64,000 nt of DNA from JAEUMD01 sp050246945 (GCA_050246945.1 JBFWVC010000001.1:248001-312000), one strand, 5' to 3'; positions 1 to 9,000 are shown, counted from the first letter of the stretch. Notes: generated by a model from the sequence alone, not told the origin. Numbers and translations are program-made.

Positions 1-53
1 AGGTCGAGCAAGCCGCGCGCGGCCGCGAGGCGACTGCCGGCTCGGCTGGTTGA
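1..53 (+). CDS. 3' end of an upstream gene, possibly ccmC
   Basis: An open frame enters from the left edge and stops at a TGA at 51-53. Only about 16 residues (ending ATAGSAG) are visible, too few to identify by sequence. The next gene, 25 bases on, is ccmD, which in alphaproteobacteria normally follows the haem exporter gene ccmC, so ccmC is the natural guess. This identification rests on position only. Confidence 0.35.
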   Translation, partial: VEQAARGREATAGSAG

Positions 54-78
54 GTGCGAAAGGGCAAGGGACAAGGCC

Positions 79-240
79 ATGGATCTCGGACCGCACGCGG
101 CATTCATATGGGCGTCCTATGCTGCGGTGGCCATCGTCCTGCTGCTCTTGGTGGTCTGGCTGCTCTGGGATGGTCGCCGTCAGCGCCAGCTTCTGGAGGA
201 ACTCGAAAGCCGAGGCGTCCGTCGCAGGTCGAGGCGCTGA
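79..240 (+). CDS. ccmD: CcmD, small haem exporter subunit
   Basis: A 53-residue protein beginning MDLGPHAAFIWASYAAV, which is the characteristic N-terminus of CcmD. One membrane segment (about residues 8-29, ending in a Leu/Val/Trp-rich run) is followed by a short basic, cytoplasmic Arg-rich tail. CcmD helps the CcmABC complex release haem-loaded CcmE during cytochrome c maturation at the periplasmic face of the inner membrane. It is easy to miss because of its size and because another frame is open across it. It lies just upstream of ccmG, in the usual ccm order. Confidence 0.85.
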   Translation: MDLGPHAAFIWASYAAVAIVLLLLVVWLLWDGRRQRQLLEELESRGVRRRSRR

Positions 241-298
241 GAGCCAACGCGTGCGTGTTGCCGCGATAACGAAAAAGAACAAGGAACGGATAACCCGC

Positions 299-934
299 AT
301 GAGCCGCGAGCAGCCCGGTGCCGCATCCGCCAAGACAACCAACCAGGACGCCGACAGGCCGCGCAGGTCCGGCTGGGTCGTGCTGCCGGTGGCCATGTTC
401 TTCGGCCTCGCCATCATGTTTGCATTCGCGCTTTTCTCTGGCGATCCCTCCAAGCTTCCTTCGGCACTGATCGGACGTCCAGCGCCGCAGACCGAATTTG
501 CGCCGCTGGAGGGCTTGAAAAACGCCGACCATCCGGTTCCCGGCTTCAAGACCGCGGATCTTGCTGATGGAAACGTGAAGCTTGTCAACTTCTGGGCCTC
601 GTGGTGCATTCCGTGCGTGCAGGAGCATCCGATGCTGATCGAGCTGGCAAAGCGTACCGGCATCTCCATCCTCGGCGTCAATTACAAGGACGATCCCGCC
701 GCCGCTCGCCGTTTCATCGGCCGCTATGGCAATCCCTACAAGGCAGTCGGCGTCGATCCGCAGGGACGCGGTGCCATCGAGTGGGGGGTCTACGGTATGC
801 CCGAGAGCTTCGTCGTCGATGCCAAGGGCCGCATTGCCTACAAGCACGTCGGCCCGATCTCCATGGAATCCCTGGAGGAAAAGGTTATCCCCGCGATCGA
901 GAAGGCGCGCGGCGAGGCCAAGGCCGGTAGCTGA
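299..934 (+). CDS. ccmG: CcmG/DsbE, thiol:disulfide interchange protein of cytochrome c maturation
   Basis: A 211-residue membrane-anchored thioredoxin-like protein that reduces apocytochrome c haem-binding cysteines in the periplasm. After a Lys/Arg-rich N-terminus there is one membrane segment (about residues 26-45), then the thioredoxin fold with active site WCIPC and the family motifs GVNYKD and GVYGMPE (cis-Pro). The frame is open further upstream, but the ATG at 299 follows AAGGAACGGA and gives the usual family length. A longer start would overlap ccmD. It forms a transcription unit with ccmD. Confidence 0.92.
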   Translation: MSREQPGAASAKTTNQDADRPRRSGWVVLPVAMFFGLAIMFAFALFSGDPSKLPSALIGRPAPQTEFAPLEGLKNADHPVPGFKTADLADGNVKLVNFWASWCIPCVQEHPMLIELAKRTGISILGVNYKDDPAAARRFIGRYGNPYKAVGVDPQGRGAIEWGVYGMPESFVVDAKGRIAYKHVGPISMESLEEKVIPAIEKARGEAKAGS

Positions 935-986
935 GGCGGCGGCATCGGAGCGCCCGATCACATGCCGGAACTGGCCTGCACCAGCC

Positions 987-1625
987 TCACAGATCGTAAT
1001 AGTCGCCCGTGAGCTGGTTCAGCACTGAAAGCGTGCCCGTGGCGATATCGAAATAGGCGCCGTGCAGAGTCAACTTCCCTTTGCCTTCCAGAATTTGGAT
1101 GCACGGGAACGTGCGCAGATTCTTAAGCGACGTTTTGATGCCTTCCAGTTCCAGCGCCCTGAGGCGCTCCGCAGAGGTAAGACCTTGATGCTTGGACAGG
1201 ACGGCCAGTCGCGCGTCATCCAGCATCGACATCCACTTGGAGATGAAGAGTGCTTCAGTCTGCTTCGCCGCGGTTTGTTCCAGCGCAGCTTTGACGCCGC
1301 CGCAGCCCGCATGGCCCATCACCACGACGTGTTTGACCCTCAGGTTCAAGAGCGCAAATTCCAGCGCCGCTGAGACGCCGTGGAACTTGCCGTCCGATTC
1401 ATAAGGTGGAATGAGGTTTGCGACGTTGCGCATGACGAAAAGTTCTCCCGGCATCGCCGAGAAAATCGTCTCAGGATCGACACGGCTGTCACAGCACGAC
1501 ACGATCATCACGTCAGGATGCTGCCCGTGTGTGGCAAGCTCCTCGTATCGGTCCATGTTGGGCGTGAAATGCCGAAATTTGAAACGAAGATACCGTTCCG
1601 ACAAATGCTCTGGGAACTGCGTCAT
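987..1625 (-). CDS. Beta-class carbonic anhydrase
   Basis: A 212-residue cytoplasmic enzyme that interconverts CO2 and bicarbonate. The zinc ligands of the beta class are visible: Cys44 in the CxDSR motif (SCCDSRVDP), His105 and Cys108 (GHAGCGG), with Asp46 and Arg48 as the catalytic dyad. The FAVRNVAN-type motif appears as FVMRNVANLIPPY. Length is typical. It stands alone, convergent with ccmG. An AAGAGG sequence lies upstream of the ATG. Bicarbonate supply would suit the carboxylation step of the ethylmalonyl-CoA pathway suggested by genes 1.5 kb away, but that link is inference. Confidence 0.93.
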   Translation of the reverse strand: MTQFPEHLSERYLRFKFRHFTPNMDRYEELATHGQHPDVMIVSCCDSRVDPETIFSAMPGELFVMRNVANLIPPYESDGKFHGVSAALEFALLNLRVKHVVVMGHAGCGGVKAALEQTAAKQTEALFISKWMSMLDDARLAVLSKHQGLTSAERLRALELEGIKTSLKNLRTFPCIQILEGKGKLTLHGAYFDIATGTLSVLNQLTGDYYDL

Positions 1626-1747
1626 TGGCGTGACTGTGCCTCTTGTTATGTCTGCGGTGCGAAATGGTTAGCCGAGACAGTGGCGTGAGTCGAGATGGCC
1701 TAGCGCGCTGCAAGATGTAAGAAGCCTCAACCTCGCGGCGTCCTGCT

Positions 1748-2578
1748 CTATCCATAGACCGGCGCCAGTACGGCCGGGTCTGCAACGACGGCGCGCCGAA
1801 GGCTGGATACGAGCCGCAGTTCGGCCGAACCCACGCTTTCGCCAATGGCGAGTTGCACGCCAGCCGACGCCCGAGCCATCGCTTGGGCGTGGTTGTGTCC
1901 GCACAGAAGATGGCCGAGCAGCAAAGCCGCGAAGAGATCGCCGGTCCCGTGAGGCACGCGCTCCAGGAGCGGCGCGGCACACATCAGCGCGTCATCTGCA
2001 TCGCTCGAAACGTTGGCAACGAAGCCATTGCCGGCCGGCACGGATGTGATCGCTACGAACCCCGCCCCGGTTGCCTTGGCAGCGCGATCGGCATCCTCCG
2101 CACCGCGCACGTCGATTGCTGAAATCCAGCTCAGCTCGAAGCGGTTGGGCGTCACCACATCGGCGAGCGGCACCAGCTGGTCGCGGATTGCCGCGGCCAC
2201 GTCGTCCTTGACGTATAGCCCCTTTGGATCGTCGCCCAGTACAGGATCGCAGAGGTAGAGCGCATCGGGGCACTGGTCGGCGATCCGTTCCAATTCCTCT
2301 GCGACGCGCGCCACTGCGCTGGCTTCGGGTATGTAGCCTGTCAGGATTGCGTCGATCTCATGGAGCGCACCATTAGCCCGAAGTGCAGCGAGCATGCTGT
2401 CCAGTCCGGCCGCATCCACCGCAATGCCGGCGACGTGAGCATGGCCATAATGGCAGGAGAGTACGACGGTCGGCACCGCCACGACCTCGTGGCCAAGGGC
2501 TTGGAGCGCCGGGACGATAGCGGGGAGGCCCACATGTCCGGAGGCGACGTACGAGGAAATGGCGAGGATTCGGGCCAT
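1748..2578 (-). CDS. pdxY: Pyridoxal kinase, PdxY/PdxK type
   Basis: A 276-residue ribokinase-fold enzyme that phosphorylates pyridoxal with ATP in the B6 salvage pathway. The C-terminal anion-hole and catalytic motif reads HGTGDLFAALLLG, and the N-terminal motif SSYVASGHVGLPA is the pyridoxal kinase form. LCDPVLGDDPKG, found in all members of this family, is also present. Length agrees with PdxY. It is transcribed away from the malyl-CoA gene; the 200-base divergent gap between them must hold both promoters, though no clear hexamers were recognised. Confidence 0.85.
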   Translation of the reverse strand: MARILAISSYVASGHVGLPAIVPALQALGHEVVAVPTVVLSCHYGHAHVAGIAVDAAGLDSMLAALRANGALHEIDAILTGYIPEASAVARVAEELERIADQCPDALYLCDPVLGDDPKGLYVKDDVAAAIRDQLVPLADVVTPNRFELSWISAIDVRGAEDADRAAKATGAGFVAITSVPAGNGFVANVSSDADDALMCAAPLLERVPHGTGDLFAALLLGHLLCGHNHAQAMARASAGVQLAIGESVGSAELRLVSSLRRAVVADPAVLAPVYG

Positions 2579-2779
2579 CTTGAGTGCGCTCTAGAGGCGA
2601 TTTGAGGTCTGAGGGTCGAAAGAACGCCTCTGGTACGAGAACTTGGTGCGATTAGCATAACCCGACCTTGGTGGGCTTGTATTTCGAGGTCGGGCGATTA
2701 GTGTTGCGCCGCAAAATATCGCCCCGATCTGCCCGCGGCCAGCCCCGGCGCGCCGCCACAGCCAAGAGGTGCCAAAAAA

Positions 2780-3664
2780 ATGACGGTCCGTCCGCGCCGA
2801 AGCGTCCTTTACATGCCCGGTTCCAACGAGCGCGCGCTGGAGAAGGCAAAGACCATCCCCGCCGACGCGCTGATCCTCGACCTGGAGGACGCTGTTGCAC
2901 CCGACGCCAAGATTGCCGCCCGCGAAAAAGCATGCGCTGCGGTGGCAAGTGGAGGCTACGGGAAGCGCGAACTCATCATCCGTGTCAACGGCCTGGAAAC
3001 GCCTTGGGGAGCCGACGACCTTTTTGCCGCCTCGAAGGCCGCGCCCGATGGGATCCTGGTGCCGAAGGTCGGCCGGCCGGGCGACATCATCTCCGCCGCA
3101 AAGGTGCTGACCGCCGCGCACGCGCCCGAGAAGACCAAGATCTGGGCAATGATGGAAACGCCCATGTCGATCCTCAACGTGCGCGAGATTGCCATGGCCG
3201 GCATCGAGCGCGAACATCGCCTGACCTGTATGGTCATGGGCACCAACGACCTGCTCAAGGAGAGTCACGCCCGCGCATACAAGGACCGATTCGCCGTCGT
3301 ACCCTGGCTGTCGATGACGATCGTCGCCGCCCGCGCCTACGGCCTCGACGTGCTCGACGGCGTATACAACGACTTCAAGGACGAAGTTGGCTTTCGCGCC
3401 GAAGCCGAGCATGGCCGCACACTGGGCATGGATGGCAAAACGCTCATCCATCCCGGTCAGGTCGCCATCGCCAACGAGACGTTCTCACCTTCCGATGCCG
3501 AAGTCGCCTGGTCGCGCAAGATCATTGCCGAATTTGCAAAACCCGAGAACGAGAAGCTCGGTGTCATCACGGTCGAAGGAAAGATGGTCGAGCGCCTCCA
3601 CATGGTGATGGCGCAGCGTACGGTGGCCATCGCCGAGGCCATCAAGGAACTGGAGAAGGCCTGA
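2780..3664 (+). CDS. HpcH/HpaI-CitE family CoA ester lyase, likely (S)-malyl-CoA thioesterase (Mcl2 type)
   Basis: A 294-residue TIM-barrel protein of the citrate lyase beta/malyl-CoA lyase family. Visible motifs are RSVLYMPGSNERAL (substrate-binding Arg), LDLEDAVAPDAK, RVNGLETPWG, the metal-ligand region METPMSILN and MGTNDLLKE, and KTLIHPGQV. The short N-terminus and the MPGSNERAL motif are closer to the Mcl2/CitE-like branch than to the longer Mcl1 lyase. It is followed 67 bases later by mesaconyl-CoA hydratase, which supports a role at the malyl-CoA end of the ethylmalonyl-CoA pathway. Thioesterase versus lyase activity cannot be settled from sequence. Confidence 0.75.
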   Translation: MTVRPRRSVLYMPGSNERALEKAKTIPADALILDLEDAVAPDAKIAAREKACAAVASGGYGKRELIIRVNGLETPWGADDLFAASKAAPDGILVPKVGRPGDIISAAKVLTAAHAPEKTKIWAMMETPMSILNVREIAMAGIEREHRLTCMVMGTNDLLKESHARAYKDRFAVVPWLSMTIVAARAYGLDVLDGVYNDFKDEVGFRAEAEHGRTLGMDGKTLIHPGQVAIANETFSPSDAEVAWSRKIIAEFAKPENEKLGVITVEGKMVERLHMVMAQRTVAIAEAIKELEKA

Positions 3665-3731
3665 ACCGATCAACTTCGGCACTTCAGGCGCGGCAGATAA
3701 TTGTGAAGGCCCGACGGGAAAGAAAAATTCG

Positions 3732-4790
3732 ATGAAGGCAACCAAAACCAATCCCGGCAACTACTTCGAGGACTTCAAGTTCGGCCAGGTGCTCAAACAC
3801 GCGACGCCACGCACGGTGACAGTGGGCGACGTCGCGCTTTATGTGAGCCTTTATGGGCCGCGTTTCGCGGTGCAGTCTTCCGACGCCTTCTCCAAGTCGA
3901 TCGGCTATCCTCGCGCCCCCCTCGATGATCTACTCGCCTTCCATGTCGTGTTCGGCAAAACCGTGCCCGACATCTCGCTCAATGCAATCGCCAATCTCGG
4001 CTATGCGGACGGTCGATTCCTCAAGCCCGTGTTTCCCGGTGATACGATTTCCACGACGTCCGAGGTGATCGGTCTGAAGGAAAACTCCAACGGCGAGACG
4101 GGCACGGTTTTCGTGCGCTCGACCGGACGCAACCAGGATGGCGAGGTGGTGATCGAGTACACCCGCTGGGTGATGGTGAGAAAGCGCGACAAGTCTGCGC
4201 CGGCACCCGAAGCCGTCGTTCCCGAACTGCCCGATCGCGTAGCGCCCGAGAGTATCGGACAAGCCGTTCCACCGCTCGATATCGCGCGCTACGATTTCGA
4301 TCTGGCTGGCTCGCCGTTCCGCTGGGGCGACTATGAGGTGGGCGAGAGGATCGATCACGTCGATGGCATGACGCTGGAGGAGGCAGAGCATCAGATGGCC
4401 ACCCGCCTCTACCAGAACACCGCCAAAGTGCACTTCAACCAGCACACGGAATCGAAAGGTCGATTCGGCAAGCGCATCGTCTATGGCGGTGTCGTCATTT
4501 CGCTGGCTCGTGCGTTGTCCTTCAATGGTCTTGGCAACGCTTTCCACGTTGCCGCGATCAACGCCGGCCGCCATGTGGCGCCCTGCTTTGCAGGTGACAC
4601 AGTCTACGCATGGTCTGAGATTCTGGAGAAGGCAGAGATACCCGGCCGCGCCGATGTCGGGGGGCTGCGCACGCGATTGGTGGCGGCAAAGAACGAGAGC
4701 TGCAAGCAATTGCCCTTTAAGTCCGCCGATGGCAAGTACGCCGATTCCGTTATCCTCGATCTTGACTTGTGGCTACTGCTGCCGCGCTGA
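3732..4790 (+). CDS. mch: Mesaconyl-CoA hydratase (MaoC family)
   Basis: A 352-residue protein of two hotdog halves that would hydrate mesaconyl-CoA to beta-methylmalyl-CoA in the ethylmalonyl-CoA pathway of acetyl-CoA assimilation. The N-terminal NYFEDFKFGQVLKHATPRTV and the MaoC-like segments FPGDTISTTSEV and CFAGDTVYAWSEI (one per half) are characteristic. Its length, about twice a single MaoC domain, agrees with Mch/Mcd. It is co-directional with the CoA ester lyase and probably co-transcribed. Later steps of the same pathway produce succinyl-CoA, so the nearby sdh genes are a plausible functional neighbour. Confidence 0.85.
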   Translation: MKATKTNPGNYFEDFKFGQVLKHATPRTVTVGDVALYVSLYGPRFAVQSSDAFSKSIGYPRAPLDDLLAFHVVFGKTVPDISLNAIANLGYADGRFLKPVFPGDTISTTSEVIGLKENSNGETGTVFVRSTGRNQDGEVVIEYTRWVMVRKRDKSAPAPEAVVPELPDRVAPESIGQAVPPLDIARYDFDLAGSPFRWGDYEVGERIDHVDGMTLEEAEHQMATRLYQNTAKVHFNQHTESKGRFGKRIVYGGVVISLARALSFNGLGNAFHVAAINAGRHVAPCFAGDTVYAWSEILEKAEIPGRADVGGLRTRLVAAKNESCKQLPFKSADGKYADSVILDLDLWLLLPR

Positions 4791-5148
4791 CAGGCAAGGG
4801 CCGGCGCAGCCGGTCTCTCCCAGGTATCCCGGTCTCCCCGGTTGAGGCCTCTGGGGCGCAAGCGTGCACGATGCACAACATCAGCACCATCGTCCTTACA
4901 GCCGAAGGACGCATATGCAACAGGCAACCGCGGTGCCAGACGGCGCGCAATTGCCAGCGCGAACACCGACATTCCTGTCCAAAGCTCGATGACACAAATC
5001 ATCGGACCCGCAATCCCGTTGTGGTGAATACGGAGCATTCGTTAACGTTTGCAGATTAAAATTATTACATGCTTTCACGAATCAACTCCGGGCAATTGGT
5101 TGTTCAGTTGGGCAGACAGAGGTGCGGCGCCGTCCGCATGAAGATCGC
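4791..5148 (+). other. Intergenic region between mch and the renalase-like gene
   Basis: About 350 bases with no credible gene. The second half is distinctly AT-rich (5035-5090, including GATTAAAATTATTACATGC), unlike the surrounding GC-rich sequence, so it probably carries the promoter of the downstream oxidoreductase. No clear -35/-10 pair or terminator hairpin was recognised. Confidence 0.4.
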
Positions 5149-6120
5149 GTGACAAAGCGGATCGCCGTTATCGGTGCTGGCCTCGCTGGCCTCGCGTGCG
5201 CGAGGGTCCTGCGGCGCGCCGGCGCTTATGTAGAGATATTCGAGCAGGATCGCATCATCGGTGGCCGGATGGCGACGACCCGCGTCGGCGTCGTGCCCTA
5301 CGACCATGGTGCGCAATACTTGACGGCGCGCTCGGCACAATATCGCGCGTTTATAGGCGAATTGTGCAACTCTGGATACGCCACCCCCTGGAAACCGTCG
5401 ACCTCGCAAGGCGAAGGCGGTGGCCAGTTGCACACGTGGTATTTGGGCACGCCCGGCATGTCCTCGATCGTGCGTCCTCTGGCTGAAAGCGTCCGCATCC
5501 ACACGAGTCGCCGGGTCCACACGATCGATCGCTCCGACAGATCTTGGCAAATCTGGTTCGATGACGAGAGCGTTGTCGGTCCGTTCGCAGCGGTGGCGGT
5601 CGCCGTTCCCGCCCCGCAGGCGCAACTTCTGCTCGGTCGGGTCGAGGAGTTGTCGAGCGCCTTGCAGCGCGTGCGCATGTCACCCTGCTGGTCGCTGATG
5701 GTCCGTCTCGATCAGCGCATCCTGCCTGATCAGGACGTCTTTTCAGACATGTCGGAGGTGATCCGCTGGATCGCCCGCAACAATACCAAGCCCGGGCGCA
5801 CGCAAAAGGGTGACGCGATCGTAGTCCACGCATCGCCCCAGTGGAGCCGCATGACCGAGGACGTCGAGCCCGAGGTGGTCGCCGAGGAACTTTGGTCGGA
5901 GGTCTGTCACCTCCTGAAGCTGCCACCGGTCAGGCCGTCGCAGATGACAGCGCACCTCTGGCGTCACGGCCTCGTCGAGCAGTCTCTGGGCGAAACCTAT
6001 CTCTATTCCAGCCAGCATCATGTGGGCATTGCCGGCGACTGGTGTCTCGGCCGCCTCTCCGAGCACGCCTTCGAGAGCGGCTCGGCGCTGGGCCGAGCGA
6101 TTATCGCGTCCCTGGATTGA
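5149..6120 (+). CDS. Renalase-like FAD-dependent oxidoreductase
   Basis: A protein of about 323 residues with an N-terminal Rossmann FAD/NAD motif (IAVIGAGLAGLACARVLRRAG), then EQDRIIGGRMATTR and DHGAQYLTARS, which are typical of the renalase/COG3380 group. The C-terminal FAD-contact segment is VGIAGDWCLGRLSEHAFESG. It is related to monoamine oxidase-like flavoproteins; the substrate is unknown. The GTG at 5149 places the Rossmann motif at residue 5, as in relatives, and has GAAG upstream; a GTG at 5122 directly after AGAGG would add nine residues. It stands alone between mch and sdhC. Confidence 0.8.
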   Translation: MTKRIAVIGAGLAGLACARVLRRAGAYVEIFEQDRIIGGRMATTRVGVVPYDHGAQYLTARSAQYRAFIGELCNSGYATPWKPSTSQGEGGGQLHTWYLGTPGMSSIVRPLAESVRIHTSRRVHTIDRSDRSWQIWFDDESVVGPFAAVAVAVPAPQAQLLLGRVEELSSALQRVRMSPCWSLMVRLDQRILPDQDVFSDMSEVIRWIARNNTKPGRTQKGDAIVVHASPQWSRMTEDVEPEVVAEELWSEVCHLLKLPPVRPSQMTAHLWRHGLVEQSLGETYLYSSQHHVGIAGDWCLGRLSEHAFESGSALGRAIIASLD

Positions 6121-6309
6121 GCAGGCGAGAGGACCGGCGGAGCCGCCGGCCCTGCTGGCGGTGCCACGGCTCTCCCGATATGCTGGATTTGGGCTTGAGC
6201 TTCACCCCGATAGCCGCGGTGAAAGCCCGGCTCCTATGTCATTCGACGAATTGCCGCGCTGCAGCGAGCACGCTAAAAGGCGCATCAGCACACCCATCGA
6301 GGACACATC

Positions 6310-6720
6310 ATGGCTGAAGCCAAATCCCTGCGTGGGGCCCGGCCCGAGCGCCCGTTGTCGCCCCATCTTCAGGTCTACGCACCTCTCATCAACATGGTGA
6401 TGTCGATCCTGCATCGCATGACCGGCGCGGCGCTGTATTTCGGTTCGCTGCTGCTCGCATGGTGGCTGGTGGCGGCTGCTTCAGGTCCCGAATACTTCAA
6501 CTTCGTCAACGGGATCTTCGGCAGCCTTCTCGGCCGACTCGTTCTGTTCGGTTACACCTGGGCACTGATGCTTCACATGATGGGCGGAATCCGCCACTTC
6601 ATCTGGGATACGGGTCGCGGCTATGACCTGAAAACCATCGATCTGCTTGCCTGGGGCTCGGCCGTGGCTTCGGTCGCGCTGACGGCGCTGATCTGGCTTG
6701 CCGCCTGGATTTCGGGCTGA
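6310..6720 (+). CDS. sdhC: Succinate dehydrogenase cytochrome b556 subunit, SdhC
   Basis: A 136-residue membrane protein of complex II. It has the SdhC signature RPLSPHLQVY, then SILHRMTG at the first membrane helix and the haem-ligand helix HMMGGIRHFIWD. Three membrane segments are visible (about residues 34-54, 68-92 and 112-133). With SdhD it anchors the catalytic subunits to the inner membrane and binds haem b and ubiquinone. Fourteen bases separate it from sdhD, which is preceded by a strong GGGAGGAGC site, so the two are co-translated from one transcript. Confidence 0.95.
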   Translation: MAEAKSLRGARPERPLSPHLQVYAPLINMVMSILHRMTGAALYFGSLLLAWWLVAAASGPEYFNFVNGIFGSLLGRLVLFGYTWALMLHMMGGIRHFIWDTGRGYDLKTIDLLAWGSAVASVALTALIWLAAWISG

Positions 6721-6733
6721 GGGAGGAGCTGAC

Positions 6734-7114
6734 ATGAGCATGCGAACCCCCTTGAAGCGCGTGCGTGCGCTGGGCTCGGCCAAGGAAGGTGCTGACCATT
6801 TCTGGAAGCAGCGCGTAACAGCTGTGGCCAATCTCTTTCTGACACTGTTTCTGGTCTGGCTGGTCGTCTCGCTCGCGGGAGCGGACTATGCGACGGTCAA
6901 GGCGCGGCTGGCAAATCCCGTGAATGCCATTGGTCTTGGCTTGCTGGCGATCTCCGGCGCCATTCACATGCGCCTCGGCATGCAGGTGATCATTGAGGAT
7001 TACGTGCACGGTGAGCTCGGCAAGGTGGTTCTGCTGATGCTCAACACCTTCTTTGCGATTTTGATCGGCGCGGCGTGTCTGTTCGCCGTGGCGAAGCTCA
7101 GCTTTGGAGCATGA
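6734..7114 (+). CDS. sdhD: Succinate dehydrogenase membrane anchor subunit, SdhD
   Basis: A 126-residue protein with three membrane helices. The motif HMRLGMQVIIEDYVHGE is the diagnostic SdhD haem/quinone region, and WKQRVTAVANLFL precedes the first helix. The ATG at 6734 follows GGGAGGAGC by a few bases; upstream codons in the same frame overlap sdhC and are unlikely to be used. Its stop codon overlaps the probable sdhA start in an ATGA, implying translational coupling. Confidence 0.94.
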   Translation: MSMRTPLKRVRALGSAKEGADHFWKQRVTAVANLFLTLFLVWLVVSLAGADYATVKARLANPVNAIGLGLLAISGAIHMRLGMQVIIEDYVHGELGKVVLLMLNTFFAILIGAACLFAVAKLSFGA

Positions 7115-8952
7115 GGGCGATGGCGACGATCAAGAAAGGCACCGGTCCGGCGATCAACGGCAAGGCCTACCCCGTCACCTATCACACCTACGATGTCGTC
7201 GTGGTCGGCGCCGGGGGTGCTGGCTTGCGGGCAACGCTGGGGTGCGCGCAGGCCGGTCTGAAGACCGCTTGTGTGACGAAGGTTTTTCCTACCCGTTCGC
7301 ACACGGTCGCGGCGCAGGGCGGTGTTGCCGCATCGCTCGGCAATATGGGACCCGACGATTGGCGCTGGCACATGTACGATACGGTCAAGGGGTCGGACTG
7401 GCTGGGCGATCAGGATTCGATCGAGTATCTGTGCCGGCATGCGCCTGACGCCGTCTACGAGCTGGAGCACTATGGAGTACCCTTCTCGCGCACCGAGGAC
7501 GGCAGGATCTATCAGCGCCCCTTCGGCGGCATGACAACCGAGTTCGGCGAGGGCCCGCCCGCGCAGCGCACTTGCGCCGCCGCCGACCGTACAGGCCATG
7601 CCATGCTGCATACGCTCTATGGCCAGTCGCTGCGTCACTCCGCGGAATTCTTCATTGAGTATTTCGCGATCGACCTGATGATGGATCAGGACGGCGCCTG
7701 CCGTGGTGTCGTCGCGCTTTGCCTCGACGACGGCACGATCCATGCGTTCAAGGCCAAGCGCACGATCCTTGCCTCCGGCGGCTACGGGCGCGCCTACTTC
7801 TCTTGCACGTCAGCGCATACCTGCACCGGCGACGGAAACGCGATGGTGCTGCGCGCCGGCCTTCCTCTGCAGGATATGGAGTTCGTGCAGTTCCATCCCA
7901 CTGGCATCTACGGCGCTGGAGTACTCATCACCGAAGGCGCGCGCGGCGAGGGCGGCTATCTAACCAACAGCCAGGGCGAGCGCTTCATGGAGCGTTATGC
8001 GCCGCATGCCAAGGATCTGGCTTCTCGCGATGTCGTCTCGCGTTCCATGACCGTCGAGATCCGCGAAGGCCGGGGCGTCGGCTCGGAGGGTGATCACATC
8101 CATCTGCACCTCGATCACCTGGATCCCAAGATCCTCGCCGAGCGTCTGCCGGGCATCACCGAGAGTGCGCAGATCTTCGCCGGTGTCGATTTGCGACGTC
8201 AGCCAATCCCCGTCATACCGACGGTTCACTACAACATGGGCGGCATCCCGACCAACTACCACGGCGAGATGCTGACGCTGAAGAACGGTAACCCCGATCA
8301 CGTCGTTCCTGGATTGATGGCGATCGGTGAGGCGGCCTGCGTCTCCGTTCACGGCGCCAACCGTCTTGGATCCAACTCGCTTATCGACCTCGTCGTGTTC
8401 GGCCGTGCCGCGGGTCTGCGCTGCGCGGACGTCCTGGATGCCAAGGATCGCCAGCCGGAGCTGCCCGCGGATGCCGTCGATCTGGCGCTGACCCGCCTCG
8501 ACCGCTTCCGTCATGCGAACGGCTCTACACCCACCGCCGCGCTGCGCCTGCGCATGCAAAAGACGATGCAGTCAAATTGCGCGGTCTTCCGCGACGGCCC
8601 GGTGATGAAGGAGGGCATCAAGAAGATCGATGCGATCTGGAAGGAGTCCGAGGACATCAAGGTCACGGATCGCTCGCTGGTCTGGAACTCCGATCTGATC
8701 GAGACGCTGGAGTTCGACAACCTCATCGCTCAGGCGGCGGTCACTGTGGTCGGGGCGGAGAATCGCAAGGAAAGCCGCGGTGCCCATGCACGCGAGGACT
8801 TCCCCAAGCGCGATGACGCCAATTGGATGAAGCACACACTTGCGTATGCCGATTACGGCAGCAAGACGGTGCGGCTCGATTTTCGCCCCGTGCATACCTA
8901 CACGCTTACCAACGAGGTGAGCTACATCGAGCCCAAGGCCCGCGTCTACTGA
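7111..8952 (+). CDS. sdhA: Succinate dehydrogenase flavoprotein subunit, SdhA
   Basis: A 613-residue flavoprotein that oxidises succinate to fumarate. FAD-binding motifs are VVVVGAGGAGLRATLG and RSHTVAAQGGVAASLGN, whose His carries the covalent flavin. Catalytic-domain motifs are FHPTGIYGAG, TEGARGEGG and HGANRLGSNSLIDLVVFGRA. The C-terminal domain ends with the usual Tyr-rich tail. The start at 7111 overlaps the sdhD stop; a second ATG at 7120 is possible. Unusually, no sdhB follows: a hairpin and a gene on the opposite strand come next. Confidence 0.96.
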   Translation: MRAMATIKKGTGPAINGKAYPVTYHTYDVVVVGAGGAGLRATLGCAQAGLKTACVTKVFPTRSHTVAAQGGVAASLGNMGPDDWRWHMYDTVKGSDWLGDQDSIEYLCRHAPDAVYELEHYGVPFSRTEDGRIYQRPFGGMTTEFGEGPPAQRTCAAADRTGHAMLHTLYGQSLRHSAEFFIEYFAIDLMMDQDGACRGVVALCLDDGTIHAFKAKRTILASGGYGRAYFSCTSAHTCTGDGNAMVLRAGLPLQDMEFVQFHPTGIYGAGVLITEGARGEGGYLTNSQGERFMERYAPHAKDLASRDVVSRSMTVEIREGRGVGSEGDHIHLHLDHLDPKILAERLPGITESAQIFAGVDLRRQPIPVIPTVHYNMGGIPTNYHGEMLTLKNGNPDHVVPGLMAIGEAACVSVHGANRLGSNSLIDLVVFGRAAGLRCADVLDAKDRQPELPADAVDLALTRLDRFRHANGSTPTAALRLRMQKTMQSNCAVFRDGPVMKEGIKKIDAIWKESEDIKVTDRSLVWNSDLIETLEFDNLIAQAAVTVVGAENRKESRGAHAREDFPKRDDANWMKHTLAYADYGSKTVRLDFRPVHTYTLTNEVSYIEPKARVY

Positions 8953-8967
8953 GTGGCTCTAATGACA

Positions 8968-9000
8968 AAACCGCCGCGGTCCAATGGTCCGCAGCGGTTT
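8968..9000 (+). terminator. Hairpin after sdhA
   Basis: Arms 8968-8983 and 8985-9000 pair over 16 positions with two mismatches (AAACCGC...GCGGTTT at the base). It begins 16 bases past the sdhA stop. There is no following T-run, so it may act in transcript stability or weak termination rather than as a full intrinsic terminator. Its position argues that the sdh transcript ends after sdhA. Confidence 0.55.

Noticed and set aside
104..961. Long open frame antisense to ccmG
   Set aside because: It has no ribosome-binding site or family features, and the plus-strand frame is clearly CcmG.
2668..3735. 355-codon frame overlapping the malyl-CoA gene
   Set aside because: It is another frame of the same strand, Arg/Pro-rich and without a start site; the 2780 frame has all family motifs.
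6121..6309. Riboswitch upstream of sdhC
   Set aside because: The leader has some short hairpins but no match to any riboswitch core I know.
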